NCBI GenBank assembly: GCA_937899055.1
Contig: CALBPX010000061.1
Span: 1 to 64,000, forward strand
Reading direction: 5' to 3'
DNA: 64,000 bases
DNA from: an uncultured Bacteroidales bacterium
Lineage (GTDB): Bacteria; Bacteroidota; Bacteroidia; Bacteroidales; UBA932
This document shows positions 9,267-18,408 of this stretch, piece by piece; the stretch's first letter is position 1, and each line of letters starts with the position of its first letter. A program made the translations under genes and the position numbers. A model generated the notes under the pieces. It saw only the letters and a program-made list of their open reading frames with translations, did no database searches and was not told the origin of the DNA.

Positions 9267-9893
9267 ATGCCTGGATTGATTGGCAAAAAAATCGGAATGA
9301 CTTCCGTGTTCGGTGCTGATGGCAAGAACATTCCCTGCACCGTAATCGAGGCTGGTCCGTGTGTTGTTACGCAGATTCGTACAGAAGAAAAAGATGGTTA
9401 TGCCGCTGTACAGCTTGCCTATGACGAAATGAAAGAAAAACACACCAGCGCGTCTCTTATGGGACATTTCAAAAAGGCAAATACCACACCCAAACGTAAG
9501 CTTGTGGAGTTCAAGAATGACTTTGCAGGCGAACTTAAATTGGGCGATTCTCTCAGTGTTGCCGACGTTTTCAAAAACGAGGACACTTGGGTTGACGTTA
9601 CCGGAATTTCTAAAGGTAAAGGCTTCCAGGGCGTTGTAAAGCGCCACGGATTCGGCGGCGTGGGTGGTCAGACCCACGGTCAGGACGACAGACTCCGCGC
9701 ACCTGGTTCTATGGGTGCATCCTCTTGGCCTTCAAGAGTTTTCAAAGGTAAGAGACTTGCTGGAAGAATGGGCGGTGACCGCGTAAAGATTCTGAATCTT
9801 AAGGTCATCAAGGTTATTCCTGAAAGCAATCTTTTGTTAGTTAAGGGTTCCATACCGGGAGCAGCCGGTTCTTATGTAATTGTGGAGGAATAG
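9267..9893 (+). CDS. rplC: 50S ribosomal protein L3
   Basis: One of the first proteins to bind 23S rRNA in 50S assembly. 208 residues; begins [14 protein letters not shown] and carries the conserved [16 protein letters not shown] and [15 protein letters not shown] segments of the long loop that reaches the peptidyl-transferase region. First gene of this block. In most Bacteroidota rpsJ (S10) lies directly upstream, but here the region in front holds only a promoter. Three bases separate it from rplD. Confidence 0.97.
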   Translation: MPGLIGKKIGMTSVFGADGKNIPCTVIEAGPCVVTQIRTEEKDGYAAVQLAYDEMKEKHTSASLMGHFKKANTTPKRKLVEFKNDFAGELKLGDSLSVADVFKNEDTWVDVTGISKGKGFQGVVKRHGFGGVGGQTHGQDDRLRAPGSMGASSWPSRVFKGKRLAGRMGGDRVKILNLKVIKVIPESNLLLVKGSIPGAAGSYVIVEE

Positions 9894-9896
9894 TTT

Positions 9897-10526
9897 ATGG
9901 AAATTGCAGTATTGAAAATAGACGGAACCGATACCGGCAAGAAGGCCGTTCTGGACGATGCAGTATTTGGCATTAAACCTAACGACCATGCTATTTATCT
10001 GGATGTCAAGCAGTATCTTGCCGCCCACAGACAGGGAACCAGCAAGACCAAGGACAGAAGCGAAGTTGCCTATTCTACAAAGAAGATTATCCGCCAGAAG
10101 GGCAGCGGCGGTGCACGACACGGTTCTATCAAGTCCAACATCTATGTAGGCGGCGGAAGGGCTCATGGTCCTCGTCCAAGGAACTATGATTTCAAACTCA
10201 ACAAGAAGGTTAAGCAGCTTGCACGTTTCTCAGCCCTGTCTTACAAGGCAAAGGAAGATGCAATAGCAGTTATTGAGCCGTTCACCATGGACGCTCCCAA
10301 GACCAAGGAGTTTGTTTCTATCATCAAGAACATCAAGGTCAATGACCGTATGGTTCTCTTTGTAGTTCCTGAAAGAAATGAGAACATAAGCCTGTCTTCT
10401 CGTAATCTGGAGAATGTAAAGGTTGCCACTCCCAACAATCTCAACACGTACGATATCATGCGTGCATATTCAGTTGTGTTTGTGGATGGTGCCCAGAATT
10501 CTCTTAAAACAGAGTACAAACGTTAA
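9897..10526 (+). CDS. rplD: 50S ribosomal protein L4
   Basis: 23S rRNA-binding protein lining the exit tunnel, and in many bacteria the autoregulator of the S10 operon. 209 residues with the tunnel loop KIIRQKGSGGARHGSI and the downstream GGGRAHGPRPRNY. Its AUG follows the rplC stop by 3 bases and is preceded by a GGAGGA that is also part of the rplC coding sequence. Confidence 0.97.
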   Translation: MEIAVLKIDGTDTGKKAVLDDAVFGIKPNDHAIYLDVKQYLAAHRQGTSKTKDRSEVAYSTKKIIRQKGSGGARHGSIKSNIYVGGGRAHGPRPRNYDFKLNKKVKQLARFSALSYKAKEDAIAVIEPFTMDAPKTKEFVSIIKNIKVNDRMVLFVVPERNENISLSSRNLENVKVATPNNLNTYDIMRAYSVVFVDGAQNSLKTEYKR

Positions 10527-10538
10527 AACCTGACAGTT

Positions 10539-10829
10539 ATGGGAATTTTGATAAAGCCGATAGTAACAGAAAAGATGACCGCAGAGGGCGAAAAGAGAAA
10601 CCGCTACGGATTCATCGTAAGCTACAGCGCCAACAAGGTTGAGATTCGCAAGGCTGTAGAGGAAATGTATAACGTTACGGTAAAGGACGTTAATACAGTT
10701 AGTTATAATGGTAAGGCAAAGAGCCGCTACACCAAGGCCGGTCTGCTTAAGGGCCGCACCAACAGGTTCAAGAAGGCTTATGTAACCCTTGCCGGAGAAG
10801 ACAAGATTGATTTCTATAGCAACATTTAG
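10539..10829 (+). CDS. rplW: 50S ribosomal protein L23
   Basis: Sits at the tunnel exit and docks trigger factor and SRP. 96 residues beginning with [21 protein letters not shown], the family signature being PIVTEK, and keeping [14 protein letters not shown]. The length is typical. Between rplD (12 bases) and rplB (2 bases). Confidence 0.96.
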   Translation: MGILIKPIVTEKMTAEGEKRNRYGFIVSYSANKVEIRKAVEEMYNVTVKDVNTVSYNGKAKSRYTKAGLLKGRTNRFKKAYVTLAGEDKIDFYSNI

Positions 10830-10831
10830 AG

Positions 10832-11656
10832 ATGGGAGTACGTAAATTCAAACCGGTAACACCCGGTCAGAGAAACAAGATAATAAGCGCGTTTGACGAT
10901 ATTACCTGCCACACTCCGGAGAAGAGCCTTCTGGAGCCTCGCAAGAGCAGTGGCGGACGTAATAACGAAGGTCGCATGACCATGCGCTACATCGGCGGCG
11001 GCCACAAGAAGATGTACAGAGTAATTGACTTCCTCAGGAACAAAGACGAGTACACAGCCACCGTAAAGACAATAGAATACGATCCTAACCGCAGTGCAAG
11101 AATTGCACTTGTAGTATATCAGGACGGAGAAAAGCGTTACATCATTGCTCCTAAGGGCATTCAGGTAGGCCAGGTGATTGCATCCGGCAGCGGAGTTGCC
11201 CCCGAGATTGGTAACACTCTCCCTCTTGCAGAGATTCCGCTTGGAACAAACGTTCACAACATTGAGCTCATTCCTGGTCAGGGCGGTGCTATGGCACGCA
11301 GCGCAGGTTGCTATGCTCAGCTTGTTGCAAGGGAAGGCCGTCATGCAGTTCTCAAGTTGCCATCAGGCGAAACGAGAATGGTGCTGACAACCTGCCGCGC
11401 AACCGTTGGTATCGTTTCAAATCCGGACCATAATCTTGAATCGCACGGCAAGGCTGGCCGCAAGCGTTGGATGGGTATCCGTCCTCGCAACAGAGGCGTT
11501 GTAATGAACCCTGTAGATCACCCGATGGGTGGTGGTGAAGGACGCGCTTCTGGAGGTCATCCACGTAGCCGCAAGGGTCTTCCGGCAAAGGGCTACAAGA
11601 CACGTAACCCCAAGAAGACTTCAAAGAAGTTCATCATTGAAAGAAGAAAGAAGTAA
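10832..11656 (+). CDS. rplB: 50S ribosomal protein L2
   Basis: Core 23S rRNA-binding protein needed for subunit joining and peptidyl transfer. 274 residues with the conserved [31 protein letters not shown], and the [17 protein letters not shown] loop that holds the conserved His at the peptidyl-transferase centre. Basic C-terminus. Eighteen bases before rpsS. Confidence 0.98.
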   Translation: MGVRKFKPVTPGQRNKIISAFDDITCHTPEKSLLEPRKSSGGRNNEGRMTMRYIGGGHKKMYRVIDFLRNKDEYTATVKTIEYDPNRSARIALVVYQDGEKRYIIAPKGIQVGQVIASGSGVAPEIGNTLPLAEIPLGTNVHNIELIPGQGGAMARSAGCYAQLVAREGRHAVLKLPSGETRMVLTTCRATVGIVSNPDHNLESHGKAGRKRWMGIRPRNRGVVMNPVDHPMGGGEGRASGGHPRSRKGLPAKGYKTRNPKKTSKKFIIERRKK

Positions 11657-11674
11657 CGGAATAAATTTAAGATT

Positions 11675-11950
11675 ATGAGTCGTTCAATTAAAAAAGGCCC
11701 GTATATCGAGGCATCTCTGGAAAAGAGGATTCTTGCCATGAACGAATCCGGCAAGAAAGACGTTGTGAAGACTTGGTCCAGGGCAAGCGTTATTTCCCCT
11801 GACTTTGTAGGTCACACCGTAGCCGTCCACAACGGTAACAAGTTTATTCCCGTTTACGTAACAGAGAATATGGTAGGTCATAAACTCGGCGAGTTTGCTC
11901 CTACCCGTACATTCAAAGGCCACTCTGGAAACCGCAAGGAGAACAAATAG
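11675..11950 (+). CDS. rpsS: 30S ribosomal protein S19
   Basis: Head protein of the 30S subunit, contacting S13 and the A-site tRNA. 91 residues; begins [14 protein letters not shown] and includes the conserved [20 protein letters not shown] and [12 protein letters not shown]. Typical length. Confidence 0.97.
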   Translation: MSRSIKKGPYIEASLEKRILAMNESGKKDVVKTWSRASVISPDFVGHTVAVHNGNKFIPVYVTENMVGHKLGEFAPTRTFKGHSGNRKENK

Positions 11951-11983
11951 GCTTTAAGAGTTAACGATTAAAGAATTACAGAA

Positions 11984-12427
11984 ATGGGAAAAAGAAAAAG
12001 AGAAATGGCCGAGCGCCAGAAAGAGATAAAGAAGCAGACAGCTGTAGCAAAGCTGAATGACGTTCCTACTTCTCCGCGGAAGATGCGTTACAGCGCAGAC
12101 ACTATCAGAGGGGTAGAGGTAAACAAAGCTCTGGATATTCTCAAGTATTCCAAGAAGGAAGCTTCCAACAAGCTCTACAAACTCCTTAAGAGTGCCATTG
12201 CAAACTGGGAGAGCAAGAACGAAGCCGACCGCAAAGAGCTGGATAACGGCAACGTTATAGTAAAAACCATCATGGTGGGCGAAGGACGTACGCTCAAGAG
12301 AATCAGAACCGCTCCTCAGGGAAGGGCTTCCAGAATCCGCAAGCGTTCAAACCACGTTACCATCATCTTGGACAAGAAGGAAAACAAAGCCGCTGAAAAA
12401 CCGGCAGTAAAGGCGGAGGAAAAGTAA
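11984..12427 (+). CDS. rplV: 50S ribosomal protein L22
   Basis: Its beta hairpin lines the exit tunnel; seen here as [22 protein letters not shown]. The core begins at [15 protein letters not shown]. Compared with the usual 110-136 residues it is long (147), with a charged N-terminal extension of about 25 residues and an Ala/Lys/Glu C-terminal tail. One base separates it from rpsC. Confidence 0.96.
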   Translation: MGKRKREMAERQKEIKKQTAVAKLNDVPTSPRKMRYSADTIRGVEVNKALDILKYSKKEASNKLYKLLKSAIANWESKNEADRKELDNGNVIVKTIMVGEGRTLKRIRTAPQGRASRIRKRSNHVTIILDKKENKAAEKPAVKAEEK

Positions 12428-12428
12428 T

Positions 12429-13178
12429 ATGGGACAGAAAACCAATCCAATCAGCAACAGACTTGGAATCATCCGCGGATGGGATTCCAACTGGTATGGC
12501 GGAAATGATTACGCTGCAAAGATCCTTGAAGACGACAAGATCAGAAAGTATTTGAATGCCAGACTTTCAAAGGCAAACATCTCCAAGATCGTCATCGAGA
12601 GGACTCTTAAGCTCATCACAGTTACTATCCACACTGCAAAGCCCGGTCTTATCATCGGTAAGGGCGGAGCCGAGGTTGACAAACTGAAGGTAGAACTCAA
12701 CAAGATATCCAACAAGGATGTTCAGATCAACATCTTTGAGGTAAAGAGGCCCGAGGTTGACGCCAACATCATAGCCAACAGCCTTGCACGCCAGATAGAA
12801 GGCCGCGTATCTTACAGAAGAGCCATAAAGATGGCCATAGCTTCCGCCATCAGAAGCGGAGCCGAGGGTATCAAGGTTCAGATCAGCGGACGTCTTGGCG
12901 GCGCCGAAATGGCTCGCAGCGAGATGATTAAGGAAGGCAGAACTCCTCTGCATACCTTCCGTGCAAACATAGACTATGCATTGGCTGAGGCAAATACCAA
13001 GGTAGGTGTTCTCGGTATCAAGGTATGGGTTTGCAACGGCGAGGTTTACGGAAAGGCAGATCTTACTCCTAACGCAGGTGTAAATGCCAACGACAGAGCT
13101 CGTTCAGAGGGCGGACGTTCAGACCGCAGAAGAGGCGGTTCAAGAGGCGGACGCAGACCCAGGAACGCTCAGAACTAG
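12429..13178 (+). CDS. rpsC: 30S ribosomal protein S3
   Basis: Lines the mRNA entry channel and has helicase activity with S4 and S5. 249 residues: starts [19 protein letters not shown], has the KH domain motif [14 protein letters not shown], and the C-terminal domain with [17 protein letters not shown] Gly/Arg-rich tail closes the protein. It is the last gene of this block; in standard S10 clusters rplP follows directly, whereas here a terminator follows and rplP lies 21.6 kb to the right. Confidence 0.98.
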   Translation: MGQKTNPISNRLGIIRGWDSNWYGGNDYAAKILEDDKIRKYLNARLSKANISKIVIERTLKLITVTIHTAKPGLIIGKGGAEVDKLKVELNKISNKDVQINIFEVKRPEVDANIIANSLARQIEGRVSYRRAIKMAIASAIRSGAEGIKVQISGRLGGAEMARSEMIKEGRTPLHTFRANIDYALAEANTKVGVLGIKVWVCNGEVYGKADLTPNAGVNANDRARSEGGRSDRRRGGSRGGRRPRNAQN

Positions 13179-13193
13179 GCTTTTCCTTTCGTA

Positions 13194-13229
13194 AAGTAGG
13201 GGGTGGACATCTGTTCATCCCTTATTTTT
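13194..13229 (+). terminator. Terminator after rpsC
   Basis: AAGTAGGGGGTG (13194-13205) pairs with CATCCCTTATTT (13216-13227), with some G-T pairs, and is followed by further T-rich sequence. It ends the first ribosomal operon half, supporting a real break here rather than read-through. Confidence 0.65.
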
Positions 13230-13269
13230 ATTATCTTGCATCCGTTAACAATTTTTTATTTTTATCGCG

Positions 13270-13695
13270 ATGAAAAAACTTATTTATCTGGCAATTTTTG
13301 CCGCAGGACTGTTTCTGGTTTCCTGCTCCGGTTCAACAGTAAAGCCTACCGGTGATGTTGAGAAAGACGCCAAGGCTCTGATGGACTATCAGCTTCAGGC
13401 AACTAAGGACATGAAGGCCGCTTTTGCAGACTTCAAGATTACTAAAGCTACCGAGATTGGAGAGGAAATGGACAAGGTTGAAAAGGCTTTTGACGAATTC
13501 TATTCAAAGAATGCAGAACTCAAGGACAAGTTTGATGCAGCCGTAGAGAAGATCCGCCCTGAGTATGACAAGCAGTACGAGCAGATGGGCGAGGAAATTC
13601 TCGGCAAGCTCGGTGGGCTGTTCTCAGATCTTACGGATGATTCCGAAGGAGCTGCAGAGGAAGTTCAGGAAGTTGTAGAAGAGGCAGCAGAATAG
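13270..13695 (+). CDS. Small acidic lipoprotein, function unknown
   Basis: 141 residues: Lys-Lys N-terminus, hydrophobic stretch and lipobox LFLVSC with Cys19, then an acidic, helical, probably coiled-coil region (KAFADFKITKATEIGEE, DKVEKAFDEF) ending in a Glu-rich tail. It is exported and lipid-anchored; the side of the outer membrane is uncertain. I do not recognise a family. It is a single gene between two terminators. A -7-like TATCTTGCA lies at about 13234, one base short of the consensus. Confidence 0.75.
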   Translation: MKKLIYLAIFAAGLFLVSCSGSTVKPTGDVEKDAKALMDYQLQATKDMKAAFADFKITKATEIGEEMDKVEKAFDEFYSKNAELKDKFDAAVEKIRPEYDKQYEQMGEEILGKLGGLFSDLTDDSEGAAEEVQEVVEEAAE

Positions 13696-13711
13696 TTCTC
13701 TGCGATTGTAA

Positions 13712-13747
13712 AAAAGAGGGTGCCGGCAGAATCCGGCCCCCTCTTTT
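13712..13747. terminator. Bidirectional terminator
   Basis: AAAAGAGGGTGCCGG (13712-13726), loop CAGAAT, CCGGCCCCCTCTTTT (13733-13747): a 15-bp stem with one T-C mismatch and flanking A and T runs, placed between the convergent lipoprotein and C69 dipeptidase genes. Confidence 0.9.
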
Positions 13748-13766
13748 GCTTTATGTAACGGCCAGT

Positions 13767-15488
13767 TTAATAGGTCTTTTCGTTCGGATTGATGGGAGTC
13801 ATTTCCTTGCCTATGGCATCCAGCCACTTCTGCGGGTAGCCGGGCTGGTCGGGCATGACGGCGTTGTCTTCGTTGTAGATGGTCTTGAAGCTGCCGTCCG
13901 GGTTCTGCTTTTTGATGTTGCCGTCGATGTATTTTACAAGAAGGTATTCATCCAGTTTCTTGAAACGGCGGAACATTCTGTCGGCAAACATGTTTGACCA
14001 TTCTGTAAGATAACCCTTTACCTTCTGTTCGTCTTTGCTCTCGTTGAGGATTCGCAGAGCATTGGCATCTACTTCCGGAATTATCTTGAGAGCTCCGTTT
14101 TCGTGCTCATCTATGACGGCGCGGACTTCGGGCTGAATGTCCTTGTAGCGGCTGTATGCAAACTGGGCTATGCGGTTGAACAGCCAGAAGGCGGAACTGT
14201 CTGAATAGCGGACCATGCTTCCGTTGCCCACCCTGAAGCAGAGCGGAGTTTCTACGCCGCTAGAATAAACCGGTGTAAGTGAGCTGGTTGCAGTATCATC
14301 CACACCAAACCAGATTATGCCGCCTATTACATCGGGGAGCCATCCTCTGGCCTGGCCCAGAAGCCAGAATCCGGTTTGCTGGGTGGCTACCGAGCGTTCA
14401 AACTCGTATTTGTTGCCGTCTGACATGAAAGACATGGGCCTCCATCTGTAGGGGTTGTTGAAAGGGCCGGCTCCCAGGTCGTAGCGGAAGTCGAACGGAG
14501 TGTCTTCAAAATGGTCTCTCATTGCATCTGCAACATCCTTTACGGTAAGCGGATGCGCCGGCTTTATGTAGAGGGGCATCTTGTTGGCCGGATTGAGGCC
14601 GGCGGCGTAATCTACATAGAACGAAGCATCCTGGTCTCCGATTTTTCCGCCTCCGAGAATGTTGAAGAAACTCCAGACTCTGGTTTCGCAGCCCCTGAGG
14701 GTTCCGAAACTTGCCGGAGCAAAGGCATCGCAGAAGCTGAATTCGTTATCCGGTCCGGTGTAATATCCGTTTTCTTTTGCAAATTCCACAATACCCTTGG
14801 AGTAGAGGCAATTTTCCGGATCGTTGAGAGGAAAAGTGCTGATTCTTGAACAGTTGGCATGGCCGCTGATATAGCCGTCAGGGATGCGCACTGCCACCCA
14901 GTTTGCTCCTTTGTTGAGGTTCTTGCCGTTCTTTGAGAGTTTTACTCCCTTGCCCACGATTTCCATAATCCAGGCTTCGTCCTTGTCTGCTATGGAAAAA
15001 CTTTCGCCCTCCGAGCAATAGCCGTAGGTTTCCAGAAAACTGGCTATAACCTTTATGGCCTCACGGGCGGTTTTTGCCCTCTGGAGTGTAAGGTATATTA
15101 TGGAGCCATAGTCTATGCCTCCGGTTGTATCTACCAGAGATTCAAGCCCTCCGAAGGTGGTTTCTGTAATTATGAGCTGGAATTCGTTCATGTTGCCCAT
15201 AGTGGAATAGGTGCGGCTGACCTGAGGAATATCCATAAGATAACGGCCGGAATCCCACTCATAGACTTTTATCATTGTGCCTTTTGGCCAAACTCCGCCG
15301 TTGTGGTGGTAGAGTTCTCCGTATTGGGTATGAGAGTCGGCAGCGTAGGTAACCATTACACTTCCGTCTTTTGAAGCACCTTTGGTTACGATAATATTGG
15401 TGCAGGCTTCACCTGTCTGGCAGAATGCAAAAGACATGAGGGCCGCAGCAAGGGCGATAAAATTTAGTTTGTGTTTCATATATTTCAT
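13767..15488 (-). CDS. C69 family dipeptidase, secreted
   Basis: Cleaves dipeptides outside the cytoplasm. It is an N-terminal-nucleophile hydrolase: a signal peptide of about 28 residues ends at GEA, exposing Cys29 in CTNIIVTKGASKDGS as the catalytic residue. Further family features are TYAADSHTQYGELYHH and the NEFQLIITETTFGG segment. 573 residues is normal for the Bacteroidota members. The start is ATG at 15488 or 15479. Its promoter (CAAAGTTA on the plus strand, 15502-15509) leaves a leader of only about 10-20 bases and faces the promoter of the neighbouring rightward gene. Confidence 0.92.
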   Translation of the reverse strand: MKYMKHKLNFIALAAALMSFAFCQTGEACTNIIVTKGASKDGSVMVTYAADSHTQYGELYHHNGGVWPKGTMIKVYEWDSGRYLMDIPQVSRTYSTMGNMNEFQLIITETTFGGLESLVDTTGGIDYGSIIYLTLQRAKTAREAIKVIASFLETYGYCSEGESFSIADKDEAWIMEIVGKGVKLSKNGKNLNKGANWVAVRIPDGYISGHANCSRISTFPLNDPENCLYSKGIVEFAKENGYYTGPDNEFSFCDAFAPASFGTLRGCETRVWSFFNILGGGKIGDQDASFYVDYAAGLNPANKMPLYIKPAHPLTVKDVADAMRDHFEDTPFDFRYDLGAGPFNNPYRWRPMSFMSDGNKYEFERSVATQQTGFWLLGQARGWLPDVIGGIIWFGVDDTATSSLTPVYSSGVETPLCFRVGNGSMVRYSDSSAFWLFNRIAQFAYSRYKDIQPEVRAVIDEHENGALKIIPEVDANALRILNESKDEQKVKGYLTEWSNMFADRMFRRFKKLDEYLLVKYIDGNIKKQNPDGSFKTIYNEDNAVMPDQPGYPQKWLDAIGKEMTPINPNEKTY

Positions 15489-15531
15489 AACTTTGCCAAA
15501 ACAAAGTTAAAGATAACGCTTTTTAATCAAA
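15488..15531. promoter_or_regulatory. Face-to-face promoters sharing a palindrome
   Basis: On the plus strand TAACTTTG at 15488-15495 is a consensus -7 element for the gene at 15541, with TTTG at 15468-15471. On the minus strand TAACTTTG (plus 15502-15509), with TTTG at plus 15528-15531 and an 18-base spacer, serves the C69 dipeptidase. The two -7 boxes form an inverted repeat with a 6-base gap, so polymerases at the two sites cannot bind together. Confidence 0.65.
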
Positions 15532-15540
15532 TACAGAACC

Positions 15541-15972
15541 ATGAAGAAGATATTGGCCGTAATGATTGCATTTCTTGCCATAGGCAGCATTTCCGTGTAT
15601 GCCCAGAACCAAGACAAAGAACCTACAATGGAGGAAATTGCGGAAAAGCATACTAAGGATCTTGTAAGGAAGCTGAACCTTTCCGACAGCCAGGAGTTCT
15701 ATGTGGATTCTATCCTTGTGCACAACTATGTTGCCCTGAAGGAAGCCCTGGAAGATATGCAGCGTTCCGGAATGCAGGACCCGGACAATTACCGTCATGT
15801 CAACGAGATGTGGCAGCAGAAAACCATGGACGCCATGAAGAAAGTGCTGGACGACCAGCAGTACATAGGCTATCTGAGATATATCGGCAAAGGAAAGGAT
15901 TACAAGAAGGGCAAGGACGGCAAATGGTATCTGAAGTCGGAACTCAAGAAGCAGAATAAGAATCCTCAATAG
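15541..15972 (+). CDS. Small secreted protein, function unknown
   Basis: 143 residues with a clear signal peptide ending at VYAQ (about residue 22). The mature part is charged and helical: EEIAEKHTKDLVRKLNLSD, then KTMDAMKKVLDDQQYIGYLRY and a very basic end. The pattern of an LNLSD..Q motif followed later by K.VLDDQQ resembles the periplasmic Spy/CpxP-like and DUF4890-like helical proteins of Bacteroidota, some of which bind metals or unfolded proteins; this is only a resemblance. Its last 29 bases overlap the 3' end of cdaA on the other strand. Confidence 0.7.
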   Translation: MKKILAVMIAFLAIGSISVYAQNQDKEPTMEEIAEKHTKDLVRKLNLSDSQEFYVDSILVHNYVALKEALEDMQRSGMQDPDNYRHVNEMWQQKTMDAMKKVLDDQQYIGYLRYIGKGKDYKKGKDGKWYLKSELKKQNKNPQ

Positions 15973-16729
15973 CCAACCTGAGCTCCGTAAGGGAGCTTAT
16001 GGTTTTTATCACCCCGTCTTTTACGAAAGAAATGCCGCCGGTTTCCTCGGATACCACTATGGCGGTGGCATCTGTCTGTTCCGTAATGCCCACAGCGGCT
16101 CTGTGCCTCATTCCGTACTGCGGAGGAATGTTCTGATTGTCAGAAATCGGGAGCGTACATCTTGCGGCTATCAACTTTGAAGTATCCATTACAAGGGCTC
16201 CGTCGTGCAGCGGGGAGTTCTTGAAGAAAAGGTTTTCTATAAGCCTCCGGTTTATGATGGCATCTATGCGGTCTCCGGTTTCGGTTATGCTTTCCAACGA
16301 AGACCTGTGAGTCATAACTATCAGGGCTCCGGTATTTGTTTCGGACATCTTTCTTACGGCCTGCGTGAGTTCGTCAAGGGTTGCCAGCGGAACGGCTCCG
16401 TTTTTGGTTCCAAAGAGTTTGCGGGTAATGAAATTGCCGTTCCGGTGTATGGAATTGTTTCCAAGGTGCAGCAGGAACCTTCTTATTTCCGGCTGGAAAA
16501 TTATGATCAGGGCCAAAACTCCCACACCCAAAACCTGCCCCAGGATGGCCGAAAGCAGTTCCATGTGAACCGTCTTTACAATCAGCCATACAAAGTAAAG
16601 AATGATGATGCCTACAAAGATACTCATTGCGGCCGTTCCTCTTATCAGTTTGTAAATCTGATAGATAAGGAGGCCTACCAGAAGTATGTCCACTATGTCT
16701 ATCCAGTGCAGGTTAATAAAATCCAGCAT
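15944..16729 (-). CDS. cdaA: Diadenylate cyclase CdaA
   Basis: Makes cyclic di-AMP from two ATP at the inner membrane. Three N-terminal membrane segments (about residues 9-26, 33-51, 58-77) precede the DAC domain with its signature DGA in LHDGALVM and RHR in MRHRAAVG, plus the ETGGISFV end. 261 residues, close to the Firmicutes CdaA (273). No cdaR or glmM partner lies next to it, unlike in Firmicutes; comF is upstream, 34 bases away, so the two probably form a leftward pair. c-di-AMP typically controls potassium and wall homeostasis. Confidence 0.93.
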   Translation of the reverse strand: MLDFINLHWIDIVDILLVGLLIYQIYKLIRGTAAMSIFVGIIILYFVWLIVKTVHMELLSAILGQVLGVGVLALIIIFQPEIRRFLLHLGNNSIHRNGNFITRKLFGTKNGAVPLATLDELTQAVRKMSETNTGALIVMTHRSSLESITETGDRIDAIINRRLIENLFFKNSPLHDGALVMDTSKLIAARCTLPISDNQNIPPQYGMRHRAAVGITEQTDATAIVVSEETGGISFVKDGVIKTISSLTELRLAIEDSYSAS

Positions 16730-16763
16730 AATCCATGTTTTATCAGGCTGCTAAGTTAAGAAA

Positions 16764-17501
16764 TTATGGGACGTAGGCAAGGGTTGCTATGCTTACCTTG
16801 CAGTCCAGATTCTCATGCAGGATTGTGGCGCAGGCGTCCAGCGTGGCTCCGGTGGTAAGCACATCGTCTGTGAGCAGGAAGTGAGGCCGCCGGTCTTTGG
16901 GCAGGTTCTTTTTCAGTCTGTTTAAAGCTTTGGCATTTATCCTAAAGGCGTTGCGGACATTTATCCAGCGGTCAATACGGTCTTTCTGGGTCTGTGTGGA
17001 TGTGAAGCTTCTGCGGAGGATCAGGTCTTTTTTTATGGCGATAAAAGGATTTGTCTTTTTCATTGCCTTGAGTATTCCCCTTGCTATGAGTTCAGACTGG
17101 TTATAGCCCCTCTGCCTTTTCTTTCTCGGATGGAGGGGAACGGGAATTATACAGTCTATATCTTCCTCAGCGATAATTTGCCCGAGCTGTTTTCCGAGCC
17201 TTTGGGCAAGGCGGACGTTCCCCTTGTATTTTATGGAGTGAACGAGCTTTCTGTAGTTTCCGCCGTACAGGAAAAGGGAGTTTACCTTTTCTATGTGGCT
17301 CCTTCCCCAAAATGCAATATCTGCAGGAGATACTTCCTGAATCCAGGTGTAGGACTGCGGAAGGTCTGCAAGGCAGGCCGTGCACAGGTCGCTCTCAAAG
17401 GCCCTCAGACGGCACCGGCATACCAGACATTCTCTGCCCACAAACAAGGACGCAATGCTTTTTGTCCAAAGGAGTACGGTGTTCAAGAGTTTGTTTGCCA
17501 T
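16764..17501 (-). CDS. comF: ComF-family phosphoribosyltransferase-like protein
   Basis: A 245-residue ComF homologue: N-terminal zinc ribbon (CLVCRCRL with a second Cys pair in CTAC), then a type I phosphoribosyltransferase fold ending in the PRPP loop LLTDDVLTTGATLD. In naturally competent bacteria ComF is needed for DNA uptake; in others its role is unclear. The frame stays open to 17603, but ATG at 17501 is chosen because upstream codons overlap the divergent gene's start and lack similarity. Precedes cdaA. Confidence 0.85.
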   Translation of the reverse strand: MANKLLNTVLLWTKSIASLFVGRECLVCRCRLRAFESDLCTACLADLPQSYTWIQEVSPADIAFWGRSHIEKVNSLFLYGGNYRKLVHSIKYKGNVRLAQRLGKQLGQIIAEEDIDCIIPVPLHPRKKRQRGYNQSELIARGILKAMKKTNPFIAIKKDLILRRSFTSTQTQKDRIDRWINVRNAFRINAKALNRLKKNLPKDRRPHFLLTDDVLTTGATLDACATILHENLDCKVSIATLAYVP

Positions 17502-17540
17502 AGTCTTTATGCCGTTTGGGGCAAGTTGGAAATTATTTGA

Positions 17541-17548
17541 TAATTTTG
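17541..17548 (+). promoter_or_regulatory. -7 element before PHP gene
   Basis: TAATTTTG matches TAnnTTTG, 30 bases before the ATG at 17578, with TTTG at 17515-17518 (22-base spacer). It supports 17578 as the start, not the upstream in-frame ATG at 17380 that would lie inside comF. Confidence 0.5.
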
Positions 17549-17577
17549 CCTGCCGGAAGGTAAAAATCTGCTTTTGT

Positions 17578-18393
17578 ATGGGTAAATTTATTGATACGCA
17601 CACTCACAGCCAGTTTTCTCCGGACAGCCGGACGACTGTCAGGGAGTTGCTTGCCCGTTCCAAGGAGCTGAATATGGCCGGAATTGCCATTACCGACCAT
17701 CTGGATCTGGACGCTCCACGCAATCCGGGGCTTTTTGAGTTCTCAATAGGCGACCAGCAAAGGGAAATGGCTGAGGCGGAGCATGATATTTTTCCTGATG
17801 GCGGCTGCAAGGTGCTGAGAGGTATAGAAATAGGGCTTCAGCCCCAGAGCATAGTCCATAGCAGGGAGTTTATTTCGGGCTATGAGTTTGACCAGATAAT
17901 TGCCTCCATTCATTTTGTAGATTCGGAAGACCCGTATTACGGAAACTATTATGCGGGCAAGGATTTCAGGCAGGCATACGGCAGGGTGCTGGAACTGATA
18001 TATCTTACCGCCAGAGATTTTTCTGATTTTGATGTGGCAGGCCATTTTGACTATGTTGCCCGCTATGCGCCTTATCAGGTAAGAGACATAAGGTATGCAG
18101 ACTTTCCGGACCAGCTCGATACCTTGCTCCGGTTTTTGGCTCAGGAAGGAAAGGCCTTGGAAATCAACACAAAGACTTATGATATGCACGGAAATCATCT
18201 CCAGGTGCTGGACCAGATGATACTCCGCAGGTTCAAGGAGCTCGGAGGAGAATTTGTGACTCTGGGTTCCGATTCTCATGAAGCTGCCAGGCTCTGCGAT
18301 AAGTTTGAAACTTTTGCAGCCGTTTGCAGCAGCTGCGGTTTTGACCGCCTTACCTATTTTGAAAAAAGGAAACCCCAACTCTACAGGCCGTAG
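17578..18393 (+). CDS. PHP-domain phosphatase, HisK-like
   Basis: A metal-dependent phosphoesterase of the PHP superfamily, close to histidinol-phosphatase (histidine synthesis, last phosphate removal). Metal ligands visible in order: DTHTHSQFS at residues 6-14, ITDHLD at about 39, EIG, DFDVAGHFDY, and LGSDSHEA near the C-terminus. 271 residues matches HisK. The start is ATG at 17578 (GKFIDTHTH), behind a TAATTTTG promoter element. No his genes are nearby, so another phosphate ester as substrate is possible. 15 bases before mutS2. Confidence 0.82.
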   Translation: MGKFIDTHTHSQFSPDSRTTVRELLARSKELNMAGIAITDHLDLDAPRNPGLFEFSIGDQQREMAEAEHDIFPDGGCKVLRGIEIGLQPQSIVHSREFISGYEFDQIIASIHFVDSEDPYYGNYYAGKDFRQAYGRVLELIYLTARDFSDFDVAGHFDYVARYAPYQVRDIRYADFPDQLDTLLRFLAQEGKALEINTKTYDMHGNHLQVLDQMILRRFKELGGEFVTLGSDSHEAARLCDKFETFAAVCSSCGFDRLTYFEKRKPQLYRP

Positions 18394-18408
18394 AGGATAA
18401 ACCTTGTT

